64,000 bases of DNA from Pythium myriotylum. Taxonomy: Eukaryota > Oomycota > Peronosporomycetes > Pythiales > Pythiaceae. The DNA is taken from the NCBI GenBank assembly GCA_023091665.1, contig JALJCQ010000009.1:3100001-3164000 (forward strand), written 5' to 3'. This document shows positions 29,776 through 40,303 of the stretch, piece by piece. The notes under the pieces were generated by a model, which was not told the origin of the DNA, ran no database searches, and saw only the letters and a program-made list of their open reading frames with translations. The position numbers and the translations under genes were made by a program. Numbering within the stretch: position 1 is the stretch's first letter; each line of letters opens with the position of its first letter.

Positions 29776-32022
29776 ATGACTCAAGCCTCGCACTCGAACC
29801 AGCGCGACCACGCCGCCGCCGTGCCCACGTCGCTCGCGGCGTTCAGCAAGCAAGGCCGGCTGCTCTCGCCGCGCGAAGTGAACCCGCTCAAGGACGCCGT
29901 CTCGTCCACCAGCACGGCGCGCACGAGCTCGGTCGGCTCGACCCATGACTGCCGCTCCGACTGCGGCAACGACCTCCACTGGGACGAGCTCTCGTCCACG
30001 AGCTCGGGCGGAGACCAGGACCTCGACGTCTGGTACACCACCACCGGTGCCTGTTCTCGCGGTCACCACGCCGTAGGGGCGAGTCCGCGAGACGGGGACT
30101 CTGTCGCACCTTTGAATGCCTGGAACGAGCTCGCCAGTGCCCACAAGCCCCGCCATGCGGCACCACCGACTGGTGGCGTCACTGGTGCCAGCTGGAGCTC
30201 GCCGCCACAACTTGGCATGCGCCGAGCGAGCACGGGCGCGCCGACCTCCCACCGCTCGCAGCAATCACAACACAACTCGACCAGTTCTTCCCCCACGGCC
30301 ATGACCCCGCCGTACCAACCCATCCACCGCACGGCCTCGGCGTCGGGACCTGCCTTCCATGGCAAGGGCCCTTTCGGCGGCTCGCCCATGCAGCTCTCTC
30401 CAGTAAACCTCGCGGCGCTCGCCAACTCGCCCGTGAGCCCAGCGTTCGCTCCACGTCTTCGCCCGGTGGTCCAGCCCATCCACATCGGCCCGCCGACCGA
30501 CTACGACTTCCGCAACACCAATGGGCTCATGAAGTGCCTCAACTCGCTCGCCCAGCTGCCGACGCCAGAAGAACTGAGCGCCAAGCACCTCGTCATCAAC
30601 GAGCTCCAACATATCGTCGACGCGTGGATGCGCGCGACGTACCCAGACGAGACCGAGGCCACGGCCACACTGCTGCTCGGCGGAAGCTGGCACTTGAAGG
30701 TCGGCATGTGTGACTCGGACCTCGACATCGTCGCGTTGCTGCCCAACTTTGTCACGTCTGACGTCTTCTTCTCGTCGCTGCACGAACACCTGCTGTCCAA
30801 GCCATCAGTGACCAAGCTCGTGGCCATGAACAAGGCCACGGTGCCCATTCTCTCCTTCATGCTCAACCACGTCCGTATCGACCTCCTCTTTGCCCGCTTC
30901 ACGCAGAACGTCGTCCCGAAGAACCTGCCAATCCACAGTGACCACATCCTGGCTGGCATGGACTCGGCCTCGATTCGATCCTTGTCGGTGCCTCGAGTGG
31001 CATCGCTCATCCTGGAGCTCGTGCCCAATGACAGTGCCTTCCGCTCGTGCCTCCGCATCATTCGCCTTTGGGCCAAGCGCCGTGGGATCTACTCGAACAA
31101 GGCCGGTTTCCTCGGCGGTGTCTCGTGGACGATCCTCGTGGCCTTTGTGTGCCAAATGTTCCCCAAGGCCACGATCTCGTCGGTCATCCACCGCTTCTTC
31201 TCCATCCTTTCCACCTGGAACTGGCCGACGCCCATTCTGCTCTCCAAGCCGTACGAGTGCAACGGCGTGGACACGTCGCTGCAGTGGTGCCCTCAGAAGA
31301 ACCACCATGACCGAGCTCACGTCATGCCGATCATCACGCCTGGCTACCCTGCTGTCAACTCGGCCGTGAACGTGAACGCATCCACGCTCCGTATCCTCAA
31401 GGAAGAATTCGAGCGTGGCAAGCTCATCATGGACGATATGCTCAACAAGGGCCTGAGTAGCCCGGCTGTGTGGCAGAAGCTCTTCGCGCCGTCCGAGTTC
31501 CTCGTGCGATACGACCACTACGTCGTCGTGGAGCTCAAGGCGACGGACGAGGACGAGCTCACCGAGTGGTCCAACTACGTCGCGAGCCGTACGCGCAAGC
31601 TCGTCGAGACGCTCCAGCATACGCCCTCTGTCCAGGACGTCCACCCGTTCCCGGACCTGGTCAAGTCGCCTGGTAGTGATTCCTCTTCAAGTGGCTACTA
31701 CTTCATTGGCTTCAAGCTCCAGCAACCATCGTCTCCATCCTCTCGAGGACGCAAGAACGCCGGTGGCTCGAGCCCCAAGCCGAAGGTCGAAGAAGCCATC
31801 AAGGCGAGCCTCGCGTCGGCCATGCGCTACTTCACTGCGACGGAGCTCGACAAGTGTCCGGAGCGGCGAGACGGGATGGCGGTCGACATTAACTACTGCA
31901 AGTGGCAGGAACTGCCCGAGAGCATCTTCCCACAGGGACGAACCGTAGCTGCTGGAGAGCGCGCTCGACACATCCTGAGTCGAGCACACACCACGCATGT
32001 TGCCCTCGGCTTCAGACGATAA
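29776..32022 (+). CDS. PAP: Canonical nuclear poly(A) polymerase
   Basis: Intronless 748-residue protein. Residues 1-235 are Ser/Pro/Thr-rich and low in complexity. The rest follows canonical poly(A) polymerases: the nucleotidyltransferase core with LGGSW and the metal-binding DSDLDI (Asp315, Asp317), with the third acidic residue in VRIDLLFARF (Asp369). The central domain contains IIRLWAKRRGIYSNKAGFLG, and then MPIITPGYPAVNSAVNV, all close to eukaryotic PAP wording. A C-terminal RNA-binding-like domain extends from about residue 580. It adds poly(A) tails to mRNA in the nucleus as part of 3' end processing. The long N-terminal extension before the catalytic core is unusual, since animal and yeast enzymes begin almost directly with it. 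The first ATG in frame is used; a later start cannot be excluded. It converges on the MED15-like gene. Confidence 0.93.
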   Translation: MTQASHSNQRDHAAAVPTSLAAFSKQGRLLSPREVNPLKDAVSSTSTARTSSVGSTHDCRSDCGNDLHWDELSSTSSGGDQDLDVWYTTTGACSRGHHAVGASPRDGDSVAPLNAWNELASAHKPRHAAPPTGGVTGASWSSPPQLGMRRASTGAPTSHRSQQSQHNSTSSSPTAMTPPYQPIHRTASASGPAFHGKGPFGGSPMQLSPVNLAALANSPVSPAFAPRLRPVVQPIHIGPPTDYDFRNTNGLMKCLNSLAQLPTPEELSAKHLVINELQHIVDAWMRATYPDETEATATLLLGGSWHLKVGMCDSDLDIVALLPNFVTSDVFFSSLHEHLLSKPSVTKLVAMNKATVPILSFMLNHVRIDLLFARFTQNVVPKNLPIHSDHILAGMDSASIRSLSVPRVASLILELVPNDSAFRSCLRIIRLWAKRRGIYSNKAGFLGGVSWTILVAFVCQMFPKATISSVIHRFFSILSTWNWPTPILLSKPYECNGVDTSLQWCPQKNHHDRAHVMPIITPGYPAVNSAVNVNASTLRILKEEFERGKLIMDDMLNKGLSSPAVWQKLFAPSEFLVRYDHYVVVELKATDEDELTEWSNYVASRTRKLVETLQHTPSVQDVHPFPDLVKSPGSDSSSSGYYFIGFKLQQPSSPSSRGRKNAGGSSPKPKVEEAIKASLASAMRYFTATELDKCPERRDGMAVDINYCKWQELPESIFPQGRTVAAGERARHILSRAHTTHVALGFRR

Positions 32023-32291
32023 GTCGCATCTCTAGTACTTCACACTATTTAGGAAAACCATGACACAATAGAAATGAAAGAATTGCAAAACGATTACACA
32101 GTCAACACCGTGTGCAACAAAAAACCGTACTGAACAAAGCTGAGCGAGGCAGTTCCAGTGGCTGAGGGTGTCTGTTTGTCTCAAAATCCATCTTGCACAT
32201 GGTGGTGAAGCTCTCCAACGTAAATCCAATAAATAGCAGCGATTTAACGCATTTGATACTCCCGCACACGCGATAACACCTTCAGCGCCGC

Positions 32292-35019
32292 TTAGACGTC
32301 TTCGATTGACCGCTTCCGAGAGTTTACTTCAGACGAGTTCTCTTTGTTCGATGTTTTCGTTAGCGGGTCTTGCAAGTCGTCATCGAAGTCCAGGTCGGCG
32401 AAGTCGGAGAAGTCGTTGAGATCTTCATCCCCCATATCATCAGTCTTGGTGGGCAAATGGTCCGGCTCAGGTTCTTTCGCAGGATTCTCGGCCGCCTGTG
32501 TTGCTTGTGTTTGTGGAGTAGCTTCAGACGCGTCCGCCGTCTTGGAAGCATCCGACTCGATCTTCACATTATCCGTAGAAGCAGGTAATGTTGGCGTCAG
32601 GGCTTGCTTCTGGCCGTTGGCTTTTCCCGGACTCTTCTTCCCTCCTTTCGGCGCACTCTTCGAGGCGGCAGTTTTTGGTGTCGCTGCCTTCTTCGTTCCG
32701 TTCGCAGGGCTCTTCTTCCCTGAGGACTTAGATACCTTAGGTGTGGACTTTGCGGCAGGCTTAGCATTTGCAGCTGACGGAGCCGGAGCAGCGGGTACAC
32801 TCTGGGCTCCACTTGGAATGCCAAACGCAAGAGAAGCAGGAGGAGCTGCGGAGCCGGGGACTGTTTGGGTACTCATCGCCTGGCGCGAGGGGTCCTGAAT
32901 GTCACCATGACCCGGTTGTGAACGCGCATATTGACCATTCACATTATCAGGCGTTGTCGGCGTGGAATGCATCGGCCCGGGGTGGTTGACCCTTCGGACA
33001 ATAGGCACGACGGTGCTGACAATGAACTTTTCGATTGAGTCCAAGACCTCAACTGGGCGCATCTGTCCACTTGAGGGAGCTTCTGTCAGAATTGAGCATG
33101 CAAGGCTGATGTTGTGCTTCACATTCTCGGCCTTCGTGCCTTGGCTTGAGTTTGCTGGAGCGCTATGCTGTGACAAAGCCTGGTGGGCGATGTAAAGCGG
33201 CTGCAAGTATGCATCTTTGAGGCGTCGAATTCGATCCCAGTACATAGCGGGAGAAACTCCTCCATTTGGGACGATTGCAGGCTGTGTTGATGGGTTCTGA
33301 GGATGTGCGTATTGTCCAGCGGAATATTGTGCTCTAGAATTCATTCGATCTCTGGCACGCTGTACTTCAGCTTCAGCACTCAAGCTCGGGGACACGGAAG
33401 TTGCAGGAAGCTGTGCGTTGGGAGAATTGTAGAATCCGCTTGGAGCTCCTTGTGGAGCTGCAGCACCGTTGGTAGGAGTCATCCCAGGAGCCATCTGACG
33501 CGAGTTGAGTTGGGTTTCCAACTGAACGAGCCGTCGCTGGTACTGAATGACTGTCTTGTGTTGGGTCCAGAGCAAATCGACTAGGGCGCTTCGCTCCAAC
33601 CGCTGAAACTGCGCAACGAACTCGGGCGGTGCTGTCATTGGGTTTGGCTGAACTTGCGGTCTTTGGGTAGTATAAGGCTGCTGGTGACTGTTCGTGGGAT
33701 CACCTTGAATGTCGCGGGGAACACCAGGTTGAGGCATTACCTGACCTTGACTGGGGTATCCTTGAGCGTTTGGTGCAGGGGCATACTGAGGGGGTCGGAT
33801 CGGGGGCACTGCTGTCTGGTGATATTGGTTAGGAGCTCGTAAAGACTCGAACGGTTGCGTCGGCGCCTGGCTCGACAATAGCGACATGAACGATCCTTGT
33901 CCAGGAGTGGAGGTTCGAGGTCCGCCATCGCTCGGGCCTGACACCACAGGAGATGGCTGGTTGAATGCAGGAGCTGAGGAGGTCGGTGCTCCTGGCGGCA
34001 TCATTCCTGCACTGTTCGGCGCTCCTACACCGGTCGACGTCGTCGCAACTGCCTGACCTGGAACATAGACAGACGACGGCAATCCCACCGTGCCGTTCGC
34101 AAGCTCAGCTTGCATCAGACCGTTAATCTGTTGGGTCATCAATCCCACATAGTCACTCTAGACAAAGGGAAAGAAGAAAAAAAATCAGAAAACTGTCGTC
34201 AATCAATGTCCGGGCAGCAGAAGGAACATACCCGGGTCGGCGCTCGACGACAGATGTCAATCTCGATGTTCGTTGCAAGGCGTCGCACGACGGAATCATC
34301 CTGGTTTCGATGTGTCATCTGCAGCTGGCGGTAACTGTGACCATAAAGCACTTGTCAGCTGACCGATGGTTGTGAGATTCGACACAAACAAGGGTCTCGT
34401 ACATTCTTTGGAGGAAGTGCTTCCGAAGCTCCGTGTCCTGAGCGGGCGGTACGCCATCCTGCGGCAGACCGGCCGGATTCTCACCCATGTGACCATACTG
34501 CTGATTCGGAGGCGCGCCATGTGGAGGTCCGCCATTCATCTGCGCGTGCGGGGTCGATCCCGCGGTCGGGGTCACGCTGCCTGGGTTGTTGCGCGCCGGG
34601 CTGGCCTTGCGCTTCTCGGGCTTGTTCGCGTCGTTTTTCACGCGCACGCGCGGGCTCGGTTTCTTGGCGGCGTGGTCGCCGTCGGCTGGCGCTTTCTTCT
34701 TCGACTGCTTGGCCTTTTGCGTGGCGGCCGAGCCCGAGCTCACTTTGTCTTCTCCGAGCGGCGTCAGCGTGCCCGTGGACTTGGCGAGCTGCGCGTTGAG
34801 CTGCGCGTAGTTGGTCGTCGTGGGCGTCATGGCCGACGACGACGACAAGAGCGAGGCCGCCGAGGCCGAGGCCGCGGCCGCGTTCACGGGCGGCGGCGGC
34901 GCGTTCTCGGGCGGCAGCGCGTCGCTCGCGCTCGCGGTCGTCACGCTCATGGCGTCAGATGGAGAAGAAGAAGGAGGAGGAGGAGGAGGAGGAGAGGCCT
35001 CGACTGCCGTCGCGTCCAT
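32292..35019 (-). CDS. MED15: MED15-like KIX-domain transcriptional coactivator
   Basis: Three exons, 35019-34390, 34318-34232 (or from 34324) and 34157-32292, give about 860 residues with consistent phase-0 introns. After a poly-Pro/Ser/Ala and Lys-rich N-terminus (a GGA repeat in the DNA), the exon junctions build one helical block. It runs from LRKHFLQRMYETL through MTHRNQDDSVVRRLATN and IEIDICRRAPT to SDYVGLMTQQINGLM, and resembles the KIX domain of plant and animal MED15. A long Gln/Pro/Asn/Ser-rich middle follows, then a conserved helical patch beginning YWDRIRRLKDAYLQPLY. A Lys/Ala/Pro region leads to a very acidic tail (DEDLNDFSDFADLDFDDD). The layout fits a Mediator tail subunit bridging activators and RNA polymerase II. 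The family call rests on the KIX-like block and overall composition, and another KIX coactivator is possible. Confidence 0.68.
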
Positions 35020-35728
35020 CCACGGGAAGGGAGGCTCGTCGTCGAGAGGAAGGTTTCCCTTGCTGGGGAGGTTGCCGATGGGAGGCGGCGGGCCGTGGGT
35101 GGGTTGGGTTGTGGTGGCTGGGGGCTGTTCTCGGTTGCCGCCTCGAATCCGAGACCATCACTCTGCACGTGCTTTTCCACGAAACTTGAACGTTGGGTGA
35201 GGTTTTGAAGAGGGAAAAACCTCATTATCAGGTCACTTGCGGAAGTGAAACCGTGGCAATTGGTCGAAAGGCATCTGAGATGACGCGGTTTGCACCAATC
35301 AACGCTCGAGGGAGATGTGTGACAACCCGCGGATCACAACGATCCTCCCCCCCATGCACAGATGATGCGCTGGCCACCCGGTGCGGGACGAATCTGGGAG
35401 GGAAGGAGCGAGGGCTCTCCCTTCGACGCCATGGAAAGACCTCCCGGAGATGGATGTGGATCTGACTCGATGGGCCGTGTCGGCAGACGGACGCGCGACG
35501 GGACGGGCGCAAACCGCAGTTCTCCTCGTCTTCATGCGTCGTGCCCTCTCGGTGGAGCACGGGATAGACGACGCCCTCTCACTTCTCTTCGAGTCGACTG
35601 CGCAGTCAAGTCGCGTCTGGCCATAGTGGGCGTCCCCTCGAGTGAACGGCACGCGTTGCTTTGACTGACGTCAGCAGGATGGTGCTTGGGAGCGGGACCG
35701 ACTTCTCAAATGGCTTCATTTCTGGCCA
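35020..35728. other. Intergenic region upstream of the MED15-like gene
   Basis: About 0.7 kb between two minus-strand genes. Nothing recognisable was seen apart from short unsupported frames; it presumably holds the promoter of the MED15-like gene and the terminator of the CTC1-like gene. Confidence 0.5.
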
Positions 35729-38700
35729 CTAGCGGCGACGCAGCAGACGCCGCAACTCATGGCGCGCGTCGACCTCATCGACGCGGATCGCCTCGAGCTG
35801 CACGAGCGGCACGCTCGGGACGGTGATCTGGATGTCCTTGCCAAAGCTGAGCACGGAGAGTTGCGCGGGCTTTTGCGCCTGGTTCTTGTAGAAGCGCTGC
35901 GCAAAGACCACGAGCGAGCCGAGCGACTCGACCGTAGACAGAATAAATGCGCGCCACTCGTTCTGGTAGTAAAGATTTTCTTGCGCGGATGGAGAAGTGA
36001 ACAGCGAGTCGCTGGCAGACCGCGCCGCAAAATAGCTCAGCTCGGACGTTTGGCGCACGAGGAGATCCTCGAAGCGCTTGCGCTGGCCACGACTGCAGCG
36101 CAGCAACTCCCACACAACCTCGTTCTCAATGAAAAGCTCGGCTTGCGCCGACCCATCGTCCACGATGCACCGCAAGGAGCTGGCCAAGAAGGTCTTCTGC
36201 GTGAAGTCCGCCGACTCCAAATGGACTTGTTTCCACGAGCAACGTGGCTGGGTGGCTGAGCTGACGTCCTCACCCTGAGGCAATTCGTGCATCCACGTCC
36301 CCTGCCGCTTGATCAAGCTGAGGGACTGTTTGCATTGACTGCACTTTCGCTTCAGCAAGACGTAGCTCACGTGCGCCAACCGCACAACGTAGCGCTTGAT
36401 GGTGCGGTCTACAGTGTTGGTATTGTACAACCTACCGAGGAAAGAATCTTCCATCTCAGTATAGAGGCGGCCATCTGAAGGCGTGATGACATCAGAGAAC
36501 TGAATGCGTCGTGCGGTCGTGCGGTGAGTCCAGGTCAGAAAGGGCTTGAAGGTTGCTCTGGCGATAAAGCACTGGATTCCAGCTAACTCAACCAGAGTAC
36601 CGGGTTGTAGAGAGCTGTGATATCCAAACATATCCTGGTTGAACGTGACGAAGACTGCTTCCAAGGATTTAGCGTCGCGAACCTTCAAACGGCACATCCG
36701 GGACTTCTTAGTTGCATTGGCCTTGTCGACAGGTGAGTCGTACGATGAACCACTTAGTTGATTAACTCGGAAGGCTTCAATTTTCGTATACAGGGATCGC
36801 TCGACAATCACACCTCGCAGATTGATCAGCCGAGCAGAATGCGGATTTGATTGGATACCCTCTGCGGTACTTGCCCTCTCAACTTGTTCACCCGGGAAAT
36901 CTAGTATGAAGAGATCGCGAACTGCGTATGCCCTCTGTATCTCTTGGGCATGCTCTTCTAGTAGCGTCACCCAGCGGTGCGACACTTCGTTGAGCGGTGC
37001 TAGAACATCGGCTTCTACGAGATTTGGAGCCACGCTGGACAATGCAAGAGGGACCAGTGAGCTGAAGCTGTCGGCAACATACGTCACTGCTTCAGCGAGC
37101 TCGACCTTCAAAGCCTTGCTCTCCAGCGTTCCTCCAAGAGAAGAAACATTGCCCGTTGAAATGCCTGCATCGGACAACATATTCCTGCACCAATGTACAA
37201 GTATGCAATCTGATAGCGGACGTGTCACTGAAGCATTCACTCGGGCGCCCTGAACCTTCAGCCATGAGAACTCCTGGATAAACCAGATCTCTGAATCGAC
37301 GCGAACAAGCATCTCGACATGGTGAGCAGAACTCCATTCGATGGAGTTGCCACTTGTAGTTGTTTGTCTGAATCCCAAACCACTCACACGTCTAAACTCG
37401 TTCACAACGCTGCGTAACTTGCTTCGTCGCCTCCACGCGTCAATCTCAGTGACAAACAGAACAAAACAGCAACGATCTTCGGATACGTGCTCAGGCTTTG
37501 TGAGAGTAGAGCAACCAAGACACAGCGAGCAACGCTGCATATCGTCGGCGCATACCTTCAGCGTAACAGCGAGTTCGCTGTTTGACGGCTTTCCTTCCGC
37601 AGGCTTGTCTTCGCGCTTCTCAACAATCGCACTGAAACCTTTGAACCCGTACACAGCGCACCCACTATCGAGGCTGACACTGGAGGTATTTCCAGTCACC
37701 AAGATTGGAATGGCTGCGGTGTTGTCAATGATTTCGAGATCACCCAGATTCGCACATCCTCGGAGTATTCCAACAGCAACTAAACCCGACAAAGCGCTCG
37801 TCTCAACAAGAAGTGGCCACTGGAGATTCTCGCCACGGGAAGTTGCGAGTGCAATTGTTTCCTTCGCGGACTCTTGGATGAATTCGCCCAGGTTGCGCAG
37901 AGTAGGGACTCGAGAACCGATAAAGGCCGCTGAATCCGTATTGCGTGCGATACTGGGGCAATCCCGAGAGTCTTCGAGATGAGTGTTGAGGAAACGCTGC
38001 CCAAGAGTTGAAACGGAAGACATAGCCCCACATCTCGAGGCTGAAAGTAGATCCTGCCCAATTTGGAGTGCTGCCTCTCGACGACCACAGCAAGTGAAGC
38101 AGATTGAACAAGTAATCATCTTGTCTGTGGCGTCGGAATTGAAATCGAACTTTTGGACGAGGTTCTCTAGCAGATCAAGCCACCACGTTGATATGAGCAG
38201 GGATTGGCGGCTGAAATCTCCAAAAATTGACCATTTCTTTTGAAGCCGACGACGTTGATCCCCATTTCGCTGTTTGGATGGCGGACTCCCCGCTGGAGCA
38301 TGTTCAACGAGACGAACATGACCTCTAGAGCACAACCCAAGTACAACTCGTCCACTATCAGATGATCGTTCACTGAGAATGTGTGCGTGGTGTATTCGAA
38401 TTCGGCACCCGACACGGAGGCTAGATTTCATGTGACTCCAAGGGAAATGAAACATCGCAACGAATGCGGGAGGATGGCTATCCACAAGAAGACACTCGTC
38501 CCAGTTGATAGCCGTAACCGCACCCTCCAAGTCAACGGTTAATCCACTTAACCATCGTTTTGCGCCTTCAAGCCTTGATAAGGCTCTATCGCATGGCTGA
38601 ATCGGGTCTGTCGGCATTCTCCATACAAACAGGCTTGACTGCTCTCCGGTTGGATGCTCTCCAACTGACGCTTGAAGAAGAAACATCCCACTGTCTGCGT

Positions 38701-39684
38701 AGTAGACCTTCTTTAGGTTTGTTATCAGGACGAACAACCCCGGCCACAGAAACGAATACCACTTGACAACACATTCACCTGCTAAGAGCACATTCACTAG
38801 CGACCGCTCTGCATGGCTCGAACTGGGATCCTCCACTTCCACAAAGTAATGTGAGTTTGAAGAATTTGCTTGCACAGAAACCGGGCTAACAGTGGATATT
38901 CGACCAAGAACAGCGTGTGTCTTGCGCTTGCTTGTCTTGCTGGAGCGTTTAGCTGCTATCGTATTGGTGTCCGAGCCAGCCCTTGCCACTTCCCACGATA
39001 GTGACCCAGCGTACATGGGTGGATCCTGGGCTGGAAAGTGTTGACGTAGGATCGCACGAGCGTCTTCATACCGGAGTGACTGGTTAGCCATCGGCTGGTG
39101 TAAGAGCAGAGGCGTACCACGAACCTCGACCAGTCTATGTGGCTGTACCAATGCGTCAATATGGTGCTCGACAACTGTCCACTCCTTCACAAGGATGAGG
39201 CCATCGAGAATCTCGATCGCTGGGTCAATGATGTGCACGGGAATGTGGCTTGACGCATCACCCAAACAAAGCGCAGAGCCCACTTTCTTCGCTCGCGCTT
39301 GATCATGGCGGACGAATCCTGTGATCCACACGCACGACGAGGCATATGACACCGCGCGTTGCCCATCAACCCGCTCTTCTGTTCGTGGCCGCTTCAGTGA
39401 CTGACGGCGCTTCTTCGCCGACACGACCGAGACATCATAACGTGTGATCCCATGCTGGTCTAGGAGTTCTGCTGGCGAAAGCTCGGCGTCAAGGAGCCGT
39501 AGAAGCTGCGTCACCGAGAGGATTTGCACGTCGGCGCCGTCCTCGTCTCGTTCTTCCAGCCTTCCAATCGCCGCCCAACCAAGCGCATACGTCAAGACCT
39601 CAGCCAGCCAGCTACACGCAGATCCGCCTCGTACCACCGCTGTCTCTCCGCTTGCAGCCGCGCCTTGACCTCATCTTGCCACAT
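35729..39684 (-). CDS. CTC1: CTC1-like subunit of the CST telomere-replication complex
   Basis: A long frame of about 1300 codons without introns. The length suits CTC1 (about 1200-1300 residues). The C-terminal part carries an OB-fold with a zinc-ribbon-like insert (KRKCSQCKQ, later PRCSW) followed by LRCIVDDGSAQAELFI, wording typical of CTC1 and RPA70-type ssDNA-binding OB folds. CST binds telomeric single-stranded DNA and recruits DNA polymerase alpha-primase. The frame has no ATG near its 5' end. The likely start is the ATG at 39684 in a neighbouring frame (MWQDEVKARLQAERQRW), which runs into a stop just past a CTGGCTGGCT repeat near 39610-39620, where the long frame takes over. This implies a 1-base indel or assembly error. 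The family call comes from the C-terminal half; the N-terminal OB folds are too diverged to name by eye. Confidence 0.65.
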
Positions 39685-39810
39685 CGATTCCTTGTCGCTT
39701 GTTGCACCTGTCCATCGTGTGACCGAGAGCAACAACGCGTACTGTATATGTATTTGTTAAAAGACCTTCCCATGTTTGGGTTGCACTTTGAAGTTTGACG
39801 TGTGGAAACA

Positions 39811-40239
39811 ATGGAGGCGACCAAAGGGAAACGAGCACGACGACTCGCCGCGACAGCGGCATCAGATCACCCGCTATTTGAGCCCCGATGGCCCACGAAG
39901 GGAATTCAGAGCCAGCTGCACTTTAGGGGCGAGTGGCTCTCGTCTGATTCGGCGGAGAACCGTGGTGGCATCGGGGCGGTTGGCGAGGAGGACGGTGCCG
40001 AAATGCTCTGTCGCCTCTGTGGTGTCACTGGCCAAGGATTGTCAGGCGTGAAGCCGCGAAGGACAGTTGAAGTGCGAGAATGCTTGACTCGCTCAAGAAG
40101 CTTCTTGCTATTTGTGGGCTCGCGGTTTGCAAGGGAGTTCGTTTCTATTGATGGAATCCCCGACTCGTGTGATTCCAATTTGGTACGCGATCGCGGTTCG
40201 ATTGAGGTGGCAAACGCAGCAGCGTCGACCAAGATTTAG
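39811..40239 (+). CDS. Small hypothetical protein with a CxxC motif
   Basis: An open frame of 142 codons starting with ATG, basic at the N-terminus, with a single CRLCG motif at about residue 68 that could be half of a zinc site. It lies head-to-head with the CTC1-like gene (126 bases between the ATGs) and ends 64 bases before the ATG of the calcium channel. No family is recognised. It could instead be leader sequence of the channel transcript or an incomplete first exon. Confidence 0.3.
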   Translation: MEATKGKRARRLAATAASDHPLFEPRWPTKGIQSQLHFRGEWLSSDSAENRGGIGAVGEEDGAEMLCRLCGVTGQGLSGVKPRRTVEVRECLTRSRSFLLFVGSRFAREFVSIDGIPDSCDSNLVRDRGSIEVANAAASTKI

Positions 40240-40303
40240 TGCCTTCGTTTGTTGTAAGGCGAAGAAACGTGGTCGAACGGTCGAAGGCTTGCGAGTATGT
40301 GCT

